Shown here one piece after another: positions 31,817-41,932 of a stretch of DNA of 64,000 nt. Below the pieces are notes generated by a model. The model saw only the letters and a program-made list of their open reading frames with translations, did not search any database and was not told the DNA's origin. Made by a program: the position numbers and the translations under genes. Every line of letters begins with the position of its first letter. The first letter of the stretch is position 1. Source of the DNA: Streptomyces thinghirensis (GTDB taxonomy: Bacteria; Actinomycetota; Actinomycetia; Streptomycetales; Streptomycetaceae); assembly GCA_021502835.1 (NCBI GenBank), contig JAKFGP010000058.1, positions 186,001-250,000 on the forward strand, in the 5' to 3' direction.

Positions 31817-32147
31817 ATGACGGCCCCGCTGGGCTGCGACGCGGTGCAGGGTGCCTCGCCCGCTTCGGCTCCCGCTGGTGCTGCCCCGGCTGCCGCGCGT
31901 GGGGTGCGTCTTACGCCGACGACGCGCACTGCGGTGGATCGTCCCGTCCGACTCCGACTACGCACTGGAGTGGCCCGCGCCCGCGCGGTACGCCACGGGC
32001 GCGGTCGTCCCCGACACCCCGGGTCTGCCGGGCCTCATCCACCGCCCGGACGGCACGGTCCCCTACACCCCGCCCATCCCGCTCTACCTGGCCCTGTGCC
32101 GGCTGACGAACACGACGCCGACGTGGTCGCGGCCGGTGAGCGCATAG
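31817..32147 (+). CDS. Conserved Streptomyces hypothetical protein
   Basis: About 110 residues, a protein I have seen follow RsbW-like ATPase genes in Streptomyces but cannot assign. Visible: MTAPLGCDAV, LRLPLVLPRLPRVGCV, WIVPSDSDYALEWPAPARYA, TGAVVPDTPGLPGLIHRPDG TVPYTPPIPLYLALCRLTN. It has no signal peptide or membrane helix. The start at the ATG 31817 is uncertain because shifts near 31845 and 31915 surround it. The TAG at 32145-32147 is firm. It is probably co-transcribed with the ATPase gene. Confidence 0.65.
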
Positions 32148-32359
32148 GGCGCCGCCGCGCCCTCCCGTCCCTCTTCGCTCCCCCGGCTCCGCCCCCGCAC
32201 GCCCCCTTCCGGCTTCCTCCGGCCGGGCGTGCGCCCGCGCGCTCCGGCCTCCCGTCCACGCCCCAGCCCCGTAGGCGTCCGGCCCCGCGATAGTGGCCGT
32301 CCGTCCACGATGGGGGAGGCAGACGGTGCGCAGGGAAGGGCGGCACGGAGGCGGCCGGG

Positions 32360-34272
32360 GTGTCGGAGTCGGAGCGGCTGCTCTTCGGCGGTCCGCTGCG
32401 CTACGACATGGGGTGGAACCAGCACGCCGACGCGTTTCTGGAGCTGGGCTTCCGGGCGATGCTGACCCGGTTGCCGTCCCTGCTGTCGTCCAGCCTCCGG
32501 CTCGCCCGGCAGGCCGACCCGCAGGCCGCGCGGACTGTACTGGCGGCCGAGGTGGGCCGGGGTCTGGCACAGGCGGTCAGTCTGCTCGCGGTCAACAGCG
32601 TGCTGGCCGGGCTGATGGCCGCCGGCCCCATCGAGGAACGTCTGCGCGGAGCGGTCCCGGCACTGGTCACCGTAGCGACGGTGATGCTGCTCGCGGCACT
32701 GCTGCGGGCGGCCTCCACGTACGCCACCGGACGGCTGGAGCCCAAGGTGGAGCGGGTGGCCACCGAGCGGTACCGGAGCGGGCGGCGGCCGTGGAGCTTT
32801 CCGCGATCGAGGACCACGCCTTCCACAAGCTCCTGGACACCGCCCAGTACGGCGCGGCCTCCGCACGGCGCATGATCATGTACGGCACGCGCGTGGTGAA
32901 CGCGATGATCTCGCTGATCGCGGCGGCCGGCGTCCTGACCGTGCTGCATCCGGCGCTGCTGCCGCTGCTGGTGACGATGACCCTGCCGAGCGCCTGGAGC
33001 GCGCTGACCCTCGCCCGCCGCCGGTACGAGTCGTTCCACGCCTGGGTGCAGCACGAACGCGCGGGACGGCTGCTGGGCAGTCTCGCTCATCGAACCGGCC
33101 GCGCCCCGGAGATCCGGGTGCACGGCGTGGGCCCTTCCTGCTGCGTGGCACTTCCGCGCCATGTCGGAGACCGCCGAGGCGGAGCAGGCCCGACTGGCCC
33201 GGCTGGCGGCGCGTACGGGGCTGATCGCGGCGGCGTGGACCGGGCTGGCCACGGCGGCGACGTACGCGACGCTCGGCGGGCTGCTGCTGGGCGGAGGGAT
33301 GTCCCTGGCGGTGGCGGGTACGGCCGTGATCGCCATCCGCACCGGCTCGCAGAGCCTCGGCACCCTGGTCGTCGAGGTCAACGCGCTCCACGAGGAGGCC
33401 CTCTTCGTCGGCGACCTGGAACGGCTGCACGTGGAGGCGGCCGACCGGGCCATTCCGGCGGGCGGCGCCGCGCTACCGGAGGACCCGAAGGAGATCCGCT
33501 TCGAGAACGTCACGTTCCGCTACCCGGGTGACGCCACCCGCCCGGCGCTCGACGACGTGACGCTCTCCCTGCCGCTGGGCCGGATCGTGGCGCTCGTCGG
33601 CGAGAACGGCTCGGGCAAGACGACGCTGGTGAAACTGCTCGCCGGGCTGTACACCCCGGACCGGGGCCGGATCACGTGGACGGCGTCGACGCGGCGACGG
33701 CGGACCGGCAGGCGCTCGCCGAACGCGTCGCGATGGTGGCGCAGGACTTCAAGCGGTGGCCGTTCACCGCGCGGGTGAACGTCGCGGTGGGGCGCTCCTC
33801 GACGCCGCTCGGCGACGACCGGGTGGCCGCGGCGGTCGCCGAGGCCGGGGCCGAGGAGGTGGTCGCGGATCTGCCGCGCGGCCTGGACACCCTGCTGGCC
33901 CGCAACTTCAGCGGCGGCCACGAGCTGTCCGGCGGCCAGTGGCAGCGGGTCGGGATCGCCCGCGCGGCGTACCGGCAGGGCCGCATCCTCATCGTGGACG
34001 AGCCGACGGCGGCCCTGGACGCCCGGGCCGAGCTGGAGGTCTTCGAGAAGATCCGCGCCCTGGCCGGCAGCGGGCAGACGGTCGTCCTGATCACCCACCG
34101 GCTGGCGTCCGTGCGCCACGCCGACCTGGTGCACGTCCTCGACCAGGGCCGGCTCGTGGAGTCCGGGACACCGGACGAGCTGCTGGCCACCGGTGGCGTG
34201 TACGCGGAGCTCTACTCCCTCCAGGCGGAACAGTTCACCAGGGCGCCGGTGCCCGCCCCGAAGGCGGGCTGA
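32360..34272 (+). CDS. ABC transporter, fused permease and ATPase (half-transporter)
   Basis: About 637 residues: an N-terminal six-helix exporter domain ([80 protein letters not shown]) and a C-terminal nucleotide-binding domain. The latter shows Walker [20 protein letters not shown]-loop [12 protein letters not shown], signature [19 protein letters not shown], Walker [13 protein letters not shown] and H-loop [15 protein letters not shown]. It should work as a homodimer exporting a hydrophobic compound or peptide; no substrate gene is adjacent. GTG at 32360 with GGAGG eight bases ahead. Shifts near 32785, 33095, 33140 and 33675. The last 600 bp read cleanly. Confidence 0.92.
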
Positions 34273-34292
34273 CGTCGGGGCGCGCCGGCCCG

Positions 34293-34478
34293 TCAGGCGG
34301 CCACGTCACCGGCGGCGTCGCCGGCCCGGACGATGACCAGGAACATGTCCGTGGCGAGATCCATGACGACCTCGGCGGGCAGGCCCTCCAGACGCCGCGC
34401 GTTCGCGAACTCCTCCGCCGGCCAGGAACCACGCGGTCCGCCGGCGGGAAAGCGTTCGAGCACCGTTCGCCCGTTCAC
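34293..34478 (-). CDS. Small conserved protein, 61 residues
   Basis: One of only three genes in the window that read without interruption. The GTG start at 34478 has GGAGG six bases ahead. The sequence starts MNGRTVLERFPAGGPRGSWP and contains AEEFANARRLEGLPAEVVMD LATDMFLVIV. It has no Cys, signal peptide or membrane helix. It is convergent with the ABC transporter gene (20 bp apart). No function is known to me. Confidence 0.65.
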   Translation of the reverse strand: MNGRTVLERFPAGGPRGSWPAEEFANARRLEGLPAEVVMDLATDMFLVIVRAGDAAGDVAA

Positions 34479-34633
34479 CCTGCACCTCCATGTAGCGCTG
34501 TACTCGTAGAGTTAAACGCCAACCATGGAGCGATCGCCTCGCGGAGTGATGGTACTGAGACATAGTTGACACTCGTTCACCGCAAAGTGTGAGCCGCGTC
34601 TCAGCCGTTCGGCCTCCTTCGCTACGGTGTGTG

Positions 34634-35324
34634 TCAGTCCTCGTACTCGTCGTGGTACCGGATTCCCTCGCTCCCCGCAGGCGCGCCGAGAGCCGACGCG
34701 CGTCCCTCGGGTTTCTCCCACTGCTCCTGCCGGCCGAGAGCGGTCAGGTCGAGCAGGCTGGTGGTCGAGCCGAGTCCGTCGAGGCCGCGCTCGTACGTCG
34801 AGTAGGTGTGGAAGACCCGGTCGCGGTCCCGCAGGAAGCAGCTGAGCCCGGGCCGCTCGACCAGCTCGCCCTCGTGTTCGAGGGTCACCCCGAAGTCGGT
34901 GTTGAAGTCGCTGACGTACGACGAGTACCAGGGCAGCGTCCAGCCCATCCGCGCTTTGAACGGAAGGATCCGCGGGTACGGCGCCCGGGACACGGCCGCG
35001 AACGACGTACCGCGCGCCCTGATAGTGCGCGAGGTGTCCGATCTGGTCCAGGAACGCCGAGCAGCTGCGGCAGCCGGCGTCCCACTCGGGCGCGAACATG
35101 AAGTGGTAGACGACGAGCTGGTCGCGTCCCTCGAAGAGGTCGAGCAGCGTGGCCTTGCCGTCGCCGCCCTCGAACACGTACTCCTTGTCGACCTCCACCA
35201 TGGGCAGCCCGCGCCGCTCGGCGTTGAGCGCGTCACGCGCGCGTGTCGCGGCCTTCTCCTTGGCCAGTAAGGCCTCGCGCGCCGCGCGCCAGTCCGCGCG
35301 GGTGACGATCTCGGGCAACGACAT
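34634..35324 (-). CDS. DUF899 thioredoxin-like protein
   Basis: About 230 residues of the DUF899 family, thioredoxin-fold proteins of unknown substrate. Seen: MSLPEIVTRADWRAAREALL, AKEKAATRARDALNAERRGL PMVEVDKEYVFEG, LLDLFEGRDQLVVYHFMFAP EWDAGCRSCSAFLDQI with the paired cysteines (C-R-S-C), RMGWTLPWYSSYVSDFNTDF, CFLRDRDRVFHTYSTYERGL and the end EGIRYHDEYED. ATG at 35324 with AGGAG nine bases ahead. One shift near 35000 joins the two halves. Its role is unknown, possibly redox. Confidence 0.88.
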
Positions 35325-35474
35325 GGGATCCAGCTCCTCCAGTGCGACACACGACGGTCCGTCGGAGGTGCTGACCGACGGGCGGAGCGGAACTCATCGC
35401 GGCTCGGCAAGATTTTTCGGCACGCCGCCGGGGCGCCGCGGGGCGCCGCCAGAATGCCGCCGGCCTCGGTGTTT

Positions 35475-36829
35475 TCAGGTGTCGTACTCCTGGACGCGCC
35501 GGCCGTGACCGCGGTCGGTCAGGGCGGGCAGCCGCTCTCCGAGTTCCCGCACCACCGCGGGGACGTCGAGGGTCAGCAGCTCGCGGTCCCGCATGAGGAC
35601 GCGCCCGTCGACGATCGTCGTGCGCACGTCCGCGGACCGCGCGCTGTGCACCAGGGTGGCGGCGAGGTCGTGCACGGGCTGGGTGTGCGGGCCGGTGAGG
35701 TCGACGAGGACGAGGTCGGCGCGCCGTCCCGGCGCGATGCGGCCGACGGCGTCGCCGAGGCCGACCGCGCGGGCGCTCTGCAGGGTGGCGTGGTGAAGGG
35801 CCTGACGAGAGGTCAGCCAGCGGGGGTCGCCCTCGGTGGACTTCTGGATCAGGGAGGTGAGCGCCATCGACTCCCACACGTCCAGGGAGTTGTTGGATGC
35901 GGCGCCGTCGGTGGCGAGCCCCACGGGGATGCCGGTGTCGCGCAGGGCGCGCACGGGTGTGGTGGTGGGCCAGGCGAACTTGAGGTAGCCGCGTGGCGCG
36001 GTCGCCACGGCCGTTCGGCCGCCCGCGCGCGCGAGGAGCGGCAGATCGGTCTCGACGATGCCGGTGCCGTGCGCGATGAGCACGTCGGTGTCGAGGATGC
36101 CGGTGCGTTCCAGGATCTCGATGGGGGTGGCCCCGTGCCGGGCCAGGCTGGTGTCGGTCTGGTCGCGGTTCTCGGCGGCGTGGAGGTGCACGGGCAGGCC
36201 GTGGTCACGGGCGAGTCCGGCGGTGGCGGCGAGGTCGGCGTCGGTCACGGTGTAGGGGGCGTGCGGGGCGAGGGCGGTCGTGATCCGGCCGTCCGCGGAG
36301 CCCCGGTGCCGCAACGCGAACTCCAGCGACGCCTCCCGCCCTTCGGGACCCTGCGAGGAGAAGTACGCCTGGCCCAGCAGCGCCCGCATCCCGCACTCGG
36401 CGACCACGGCGGCGACGGCGTCCATGGCGAAGTAGTGGTCCGCGAACGTCGTCACCCCCGCACGGATCATCTCGGCGCAGGCGAGCCGGGCCCCAGCTCC
36501 ACGTCGCGGTCGGTGAGGTTGAACTCGACGGGCCAGACGACGTCGTTGAACCACTCCTCGGTGGGCAGATCCTCGGCGAGGCCCCGCAGGGCCACCATCG
36601 GCGCGTGCGTGTGGCAGTTGATCAGCCCGGGGAGGGCGACCTGGCCGCGTGCGTCGATGCGTTCGACTGCCGCGAGGCCCTGCACGGCGGCGGCGGTCGT
36701 CACGGAGTCGACGACTCCGTCCCGTACGACGACGGCCGCGTCCTCCTGGAAGCCGATCCGCTCCCGGTCGTCGTGCACGAGGACGGTGCAGCCGGTGATG
36801 ACGAGATCGGCGGGCTTCTCACGGCTCAT
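35475..36829 (-). CDS. Amidohydrolase (methylthioadenosine/SAH deaminase-like)
   Basis: Zinc or iron hydrolase of the TrzN/MtaD subgroup, about 452 residues. Seen: LPGLINCHTHAPMVALRGLA with the HxH metal pair, VTTFADHYFAMDAVAAVVAE, TALAPHAPYTVTDADL, GLPVHLHAAENRDQTDTSL with the third His and catalytic Glu, DVLIAHGTGIVETDLPLL with the fourth His, GLATDGAASNNSLDVWESM with the metal-binding Asp, then GRIAPGRRADLVLVDL. ATG at 36829; no clear ribosome binding site, but the FUSC gene ends just upstream. One shift near 36490. The substrate could be MTA, S-adenosylhomocysteine or another amino-purine. Confidence 0.9.
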
Positions 36830-36844
36830 GGGAAGAAGGCGTCA

Positions 36845-38728
36845 TCACGCCAACGTATGGTGCCTCCCCACGCGCCCGCGCCGCTCCTCGAGTTCGTCCC
36901 GCAGTCCGGCGAGCCGGTCGGTGTGGCGGGGCGTGAGCCGGCCGGTGTCGTCGAGGTGCACGGCGCACGCGGTGGTGGTGTCGACGAGCCGTTCGAGGAC
37001 GGCGGCGACCTCGTCCGCGCCCTCCGAGTGCCGGGCGAGGGCGGGCAGTTCCGCGGCGGCGAGGGCGATACGCGGCGCGGGCCTCGGCGAGCGTGCGGTA
37101 GGCCTCGCGGCGCAGCGTCCACCGGGCGGCGCGGTCGCCGGACTCGCTCAGTACGTGGGCGAGGTAGGCGTGGCCGCGGCGTCGGCGACGTCGATCCGGG
37201 CACGGATGCCGCCGCCCCGCTGTCCCGGCATCGGCAGATGCCCGACGACCAGGACGATCGCGCAGGCCAGCAGCGTCTCGCCGATGCGGCTGACGGAGGC
37301 CTGCGGTTCGCCGCCGACCATGACCAGCGCGAGGACGAGGATGGTGACGACGGTGGTCTGGGCGGCGAAGTGCCGCGCGGCGACCGGCACCAGGGCACCG
37401 CAGACGGCGACGAGCGCGACGAGCCCTTCCGGCCGGGGCACGGCGGCGAACCCGGCGAAGACGAGCGCCCCAGCACGGTCCCTGCCGCCCGGCACAGCAC
37501 CCGGGAGACGAGCGGGCCGAGGTCGGGCTTGACGAGGAAGACGGCGGTGGCGGGCAGCCAGTACCAGTGCTGGTGGGACCCGTACCAGTGGCCGTGGTGC
37601 AGTACCTGGGCGACGGCGGCACTGGCGCCGAAGCACAGGCCGACGCGCAGCCCGTACTCCCGTCCGCCCGCGCCGAGGACGGTGCGGGCCAGGGAGACGA
37701 CCGACCGCCTGCGGGTGTGCAGGTCCCGGCCCTGCCCTGGTCGAAGGCCTCCGCGGCGTGCAGCAGGGCGTCGTCCAGGCGCGCAGCGCGGGTTCGGTGC
37801 GGGTGGGCGCGGGCAACGGTCCCGCGTGGACGCTGCCGCGGACGGCCGCCGCCAACCTCCGGGGCCCCTCCGAGGCCCGCGCGGGGACGCCCTGCTCGGC
37901 CCACGCGAGGGCGGTCGCGGCCTCGCCGAGAGGCAACGCGGCGGCGTACTGGGCGTGCAGCCGCCGTTCGGCCGCGGACGAGGCGTAGCGCCGCAGCCGG
38001 GTCCGGCGAGGCGCGTCCTGCGCGTGGTCGAGGGCGGCGGTGAGCGCGGCCCGGCGGGCGACGGCCTGCTCGGTGCCGGCCGCGTCCAGGAGCGCGGCCA
38101 CGGCGTCGTAGACGTCGGCGACGGCCGCCCGCTCCCCGTCGAAGCGGAAGTCGAGGCGGGTGCCGGGGCGGAAGTCCCCGGTGAGGGAGCCGGGTGTGGG
38201 CAGGAGCAGCCGCGCAGCGCGAGCAGCCATCCGGCGCCGGCGAGGAAGGCCAGCACGCTCTGCCACCCGGGGTCGGGCAACGGCATTCCGGCACCGACGG
38301 CGCTGGTGACGAGCAGTTGCGTTCCGGCCCCGGACGCCACGGTCCTGGCGGCGCTGACCCCTCCGGCGACCAGTCCGAGCGCGGTCAGCACCAGAGTCAG
38401 CGGTACGGCTCCGAGGTGCTGCCCGGCGTACGTCCCGACGAGCAGCGCCGACGGCCCCGGCGAGCGCGGGAACGCCGATGCGCCGCACGGAGGCACGGCG
38501 GCTGCCCGGCCGGTCGTTGATGCCGGCCAGCATGGCGGCGATGGCGGCGACAACCCCCAGAGAGGCCCGGTCGGCGAGCACGGCGGCGAGCAGCAGGGGC
38601 CCGCCGGCCAGCGCGCCCCGGGTCACCGCGCTCCAGGGCACGGGCCCGCGCTGGGCTCTCAGGGCGTGGGCGATCCAGGGCGGAAGCGAGAGGCCGACTC
38701 GGCGTGCGGGGCGGACGGTGCGGGACAC
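36845..38728 (-). CDS. FUSC-family inner membrane protein
   Basis: About 628 residues, with two blocks of membrane helices separated by a large cytoplasmic region, as in the FUSC (aromatic acid exporter/YccS-like) family. First block: WSAVTRGALAGGPLLLAAVL, GVVAAIAAMLAGI, QHLGAVPLTLVLTALGLVAG. Middle: RLDFRFDGERAAVADVYDAV, YASSAAERRLHAQYAAALPL. Second block: YGLRVGLCFGASAAVAQVLH HGHWYWLPATAVFLVKPDLG, ALVFAGFAAVPRPEGLVALV, VVTILVLALVMVGGEPQASV, LLACAIVLVVGHLPMPG. The start is taken at the GTG 38728 (VSRTVRPARRVGLSL); a GTG at 38856 in the same frame is possible. Stop TGA 36845 after VGRHHTLA. Shifts near 38460, 38210, 37775, 37720, 37470, 37165 and 37075. Confidence 0.82.
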
Positions 38729-38934
38729 GGGGCGCGGGGCTCCTGTCGTCTGGTCGAGGGCGGGGGTGAGCCTCGGGCGACGGTGGCCGGGCTGTGTGGT
38801 GTCGGGCGGTGCGGGTGTCTGGCGGTGCGGTGGGACGGTGGTGGTGGTGCCCACGCTAAGGCGCCTTCTTGGAGGACGGGGGACGTGACGTGTTTCGGGG
38901 ATGTGACGACCGGCCGGAACGGCGCGTTCTTGAC

Positions 38935-38982
38935 GAACGCAATCAGGTCGTGCCTCGTGAACGCGATCAGCTCGCGCCTCGT
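38935..38982. repeat. 24-bp imperfect tandem repeat
   Basis: Two adjacent 24-bp units (38935-38958 and 38959-38982) differ at three positions. They span the 3' end of the nucleotidyltransferase gene, whose stop codon lies in the first-read (right) unit. Confidence 0.7.
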
Positions 38983-39780
38983 TCCCGCCCCTCGTGGCGT
39001 CCCTGGCCTCCCCGGGCTCCTTCCACGGCCTCGCGCAGGAGTGCCTCGGTGTCCGTGACCGACCGCGCCAGCCTCCGGCCCGTGTCAGCTGCGCCAGCAG
39101 CCCGTCGACCCCGTCGGACCCGCCCAGCCCGGCCCGTCCCACCATCCCCTTCTCGTTGGTGACCCACTCCCTCGTGCCGCCAGTACCGCGTGCGCCGTCT
39201 GGGTCGCGGCCAGGGCGATCGCGCCGGCGACCTGCGTGACGGCGCCCTTGGGCGCGTGGCCGGCCCTGGCGTAGGCGAGGGTGGCCGTGGCCGCGCCGTG
39301 CCAGCGCTCGGGGGCGGTGGCGCGGAGGGCCTCGGGTAGGCGGGGCGGGGCAGTTCGCCGCGCAGCACTCGTTGATCGCGAGCTCCGCGACGACGAGGTA
39401 CGTCGGATGCCCGCGAGGTGGAACATCAGCGGCTCGACGCCGAAGCGTCCCGCCTCCGCCTCCGCCACCTCGTGCTCGACCACGTCGAGGTCGCGGTAGT
39501 GCAGGTCGACCCGGCGTCCGTCGATCGTCAGCCAGGCGCTCTCCGTTGAAGACACCGCCGCCCCATGCGCCGATCTCGGAGACCTCCCCCGCCCAGCCGA
39601 GGGCCCGGACACCGTCCGGCCGAAGGCGCCCCGGTAGTAGACGGCCAGGTCCCAGTCGCTGTCGGGCCCGTGGGTGCCCTGGGCCCGGGAGCCGCCGAGG
39701 GTCACCGCCCGGGCGTCGGGCAGGGCGGCGAGGCGGTCGGCGGTGGTGTCGAGGAAGGCCTGGTCCGTGAGGGAGGGCAC
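38967..39780 (-). CDS. Nucleotidyltransferase-domain protein
   Basis: About 270 residues. The N-terminus has the Pol-beta-type nucleotidyltransferase motif ARAVTLGGSRAQGTHGPDSD WD, with the G-S pair and the two catalytic Asp, followed by LAVYYRG. The middle holds WLTIDGRRVDLHYRDLDVVE HEV with the third acidic residue, and the rest is helical (RATAPERWHGAATATLAYAR, GAVTQVAGAIALAATQTAHA). This resembles aminoglycoside or antitoxin-type nucleotidyltransferases; no HEPN partner is adjacent. GTG at 39780 with GGAG about ten bases ahead. Shifts near 39605, 39540, 39408, 39345, 39170 and 39070. Stop TGA 38967-38969, in the tandem repeat. Confidence 0.82.
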
Positions 39781-39963
39781 TGCTGCGGGCTCCTGACGGG
39801 TGGGAGCGGGGGCGGGCGGACGCCGGAAGCGTACGTGGGGGCGACCGGCGGCACGAGGCGATTGTCGGTGGCTCGCGCTGTCGATGGAGGGAAATTCGGA
39901 TGCGAGGACGAGCCGCGGAACGGACGATCGGGAGGTCGACGTTCACTCGTCCCAGGAGCCCAC

Positions 39964-40378
39964 GTGATCCAGCGCACCACCGTGCCGGGCCTTTTCCCGC
40001 CGCCCACCTACTCCCATGCGTCCGTCGTCGAGGCCGGGACGAAGCTCGCCTTCCTCGCCGGGTCCGTTCCGCTCGACGCGGAGGGGAAGCTGGTCGGTGA
40101 GGGTGATCCGGTCCGGCAGGCCGAGCAGGTGATCGCCAACCTCACCGAGCAGTTGCGCTCCGTCGGGAGCGAGTTGAGGCACGTTCTCTCGACCGACGTG
40201 TACGTGGTCAGCGGCGAGACCGCAGCGCTGTCCGCCGTCTGGGACGTCGTCGAGGCGTCCGGACTCAGCGCCGGCCCGCACTCCTCGACGCTGCTCGGGG
40301 TGAGCTGCCTCGGGTACCCGGGTCAGCTGGTGGAGATCACCGGCGACGGCGGTCGTGCCGGAGGAGATACGTCCGTGA
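39964..40378 (+). CDS. RidA/YjgF-family protein
   Basis: A trimeric RidA-family enamine/imine deaminase-like protein of about 138 residues. Seen: RTTVPGLFPPPTYSHASVVE, GTKLAFLAGSVPLDAEGKLV GEGDPVRQAEQVIANLTEQL, DVYVVSGETAALSAVWDVVE, SSTLLGVSCLGYPGQLVEI. The canonical arginine before the active-site T/C-x-E region is replaced by variant residues (the segment ends GQLVEIT), so catalytic competence is unsure. GTG at 39964 with AGGAG five bases ahead. A shift near 40345 gives the ending TAVVPEEIRP and a TGA (40376-40378) that overlaps the next gene's GTG. Confidence 0.87.
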
Positions 40379-40867
40379 ACCGGGAGGGGAGACGGGCCCG
40401 TCCTCCTGCGACGGGCGGCGGCCGCCGACGGCGTGCGGCGGCCGGCGTCTGGCTGGCCTCCTTCACCGCCGCACTGCCGACCGTGGTCCGGCTCCGCGCC
40501 GACGAAGAGGTCCTGGACTACTTCCACCACGTGCTGGTGCCTCTGCGTGAGACGTGGGTCGCGGAGGCGGCCGGCCGCGATGTCGTCGGCGTGATGGTGC
40601 TGGAGGAGGGTGAGCCGTCGCAGTTGTACCTCGCCCCGGACTGGCGCGGGCGCGGCATCGGGGACCGGTTCGTCGCGCTCGCCAAGGAACGCAGGCCGGC
40701 AGGGTTTCGCTGTGGACCTTCCAGGTCAACCGCGCCCGCGCACCGCTTCTACGAGCGGCACGGTTTCACAGCCGTGGAGTGGACGGACGGCGCCGGCAAC
40801 GAGGAGCGGGAGCCGGACGTGCGGTACGTCTGGGAGCCGTGGGGCACGGGCGCGGCCGTGGTCGTAG
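40375..40867 (+). CDS. GNAT-family N-acetyltransferase
   Basis: About 164 residues, coupled to the ridA-like gene by a GTGA overlap. The acetyl-CoA binding site is clear: EEGEPSQLYLAPDWRGRGIG DRFVALAKERRP with R-G-R-G-I-G as motif A, then after a shift near 40702 HRFYERHGFTAVEWTDGAGN EEREPDVRYVW for motif B. The N-terminal part contains VWLASFTAALPTVVR and LVPLRETWVAEAAGRDVVGV MVL. The stop is uncertain: TAG at 40865-40867 in one frame, while the written frame runs on far into the opposite-strand gene. Substrate unknown. Confidence 0.82.
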
Positions 40868-40916
40868 GGCATGCGCTCGGCCGTGGGTGGGCCGGCCGGA
40901 CGTGCCCCACGGCCCG

Positions 40917-41880
40917 TCAGGCGCCAGCGCGTGCGTACCTGTCCGTCGCCGCCACCAGCACGTCGTCACCCATCGTTCCGGCGTCGTGCCCGGCCTCGTC
41001 CACGACCACCAGTTCCGTCCGGCCAGGCGTGGTGGAGCCGCCAGACGACGCCGAGGAGGTTGTCGAAGTCGAGGCTGCCCTGTACAAGGGTGCTCGGGAT
41101 GCTCTTCAGCAGGTGCGCGTCCCGCAGGACGACGCCCCTCGTCGTTGCCGTCGCCGAGGAAGTGATCGTTGCCCCAGTAGTGGGTGACGGTTCGTGCGAA
41201 ACCCATGCGGAACTCCGGGTCCTCGAACCGGGCGACCGAGCGGGGCGGCGCGGGGATGATCGCCGTCTCCCAGTCGGTCCAGGCGCGCGCGGCCCTGGCC
41301 CGGACTCCGGCGTCGGGCTACTCCAGCAGCCGGTTGTACGCGGCGGCCGTGTTGCCGTCCCGTTCGTCTGCCGGCAGTTCGGCGAGGAACCGCTCTGGGC
41401 GTCGGGGAAGATCCTCCAACCCGCGCGTCTCAAGAAGGGCCACTTCGGCGTTGGAGCCGGTCGCGACGCCGGTCAGCACCAGCTCGGTCACCACCCTGGT
41501 GCGCTCTGCGCGTACCGCAGTCCCAGGATCGACCTCCACGACACGCCCCACACCAGCCACCGCTCGATGCCGAGGTGGGGGCGCGCAGCCGCTCCAGGTC
41601 CGCCGTGATGTGGGCGGTCGTGTTGACGCTCATGCGTCGGTCTCGTGGTCGCTCGCCGGAGGACCGACCGTCCGGCACCGCGCTGGTCGAGGAGCACGAT
41701 CCGGTAGGCGGCCGGGTCGAAGTACCGTCTGAGATTGGGGCTGGCGCGGACCCCGGCCTCCGTGCAGCACCAGCGCGGGCTTGCCGTGCGGGTTTCCGCA
41801 GGTCTCCCAGTGGACGCGATTGCCGTCACCGACATCGAGCATGCCCTGGTCGTACGGTTCGATCTCCGATACAGGCCCAT
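40917..41880 (-). CDS. pip: Prolyl aminopeptidase (alpha/beta hydrolase, S33)
   Basis: About 320 residues of the proline iminopeptidase family, which removes N-terminal proline from peptides. Seen: [99 protein letters not shown] with the nucleophile elbow [17 protein letters not shown], then [23 protein letters not shown] and the catalytic Asp/His near [11 protein letters not shown]. The ATG at 41880 fits the family N-terminus once a shift near 41862 is crossed; an ATG at 41842 is internal. Other shifts near 41762, 41690, 41590, 41505, 41325, 41140 and 41010. TGA 40917-40919. Confidence 0.9.
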
Positions 41881-41932
41881 CGGGGCACTGTAACGCCGTC
41901 GGCCCGGACCTTCACCCTTTACTCCGTAGGCC

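Noticed and set aside
32148..32359. A gene in the gap before the ABC transporter
   Set aside because: Pro/Arg-rich frames only, no start with a ribosome binding site, no motif.
35454..39058. Two long plus-strand open frames (692 and 817 codons) opposite the amidohydrolase and FUSC genes
   Set aside because: Gly/Arg/Ala-rich shadow frames with no family motif, antisense to well-recognised genes.
37148..39946. A 932-codon open frame on the minus strand
   Set aside because: It runs through the FUSC gene, an intergenic gap and the nucleotidyltransferase gene, and matches each only in pieces. It is open because of the G+C bias and frame shifts, not because it is one protein.
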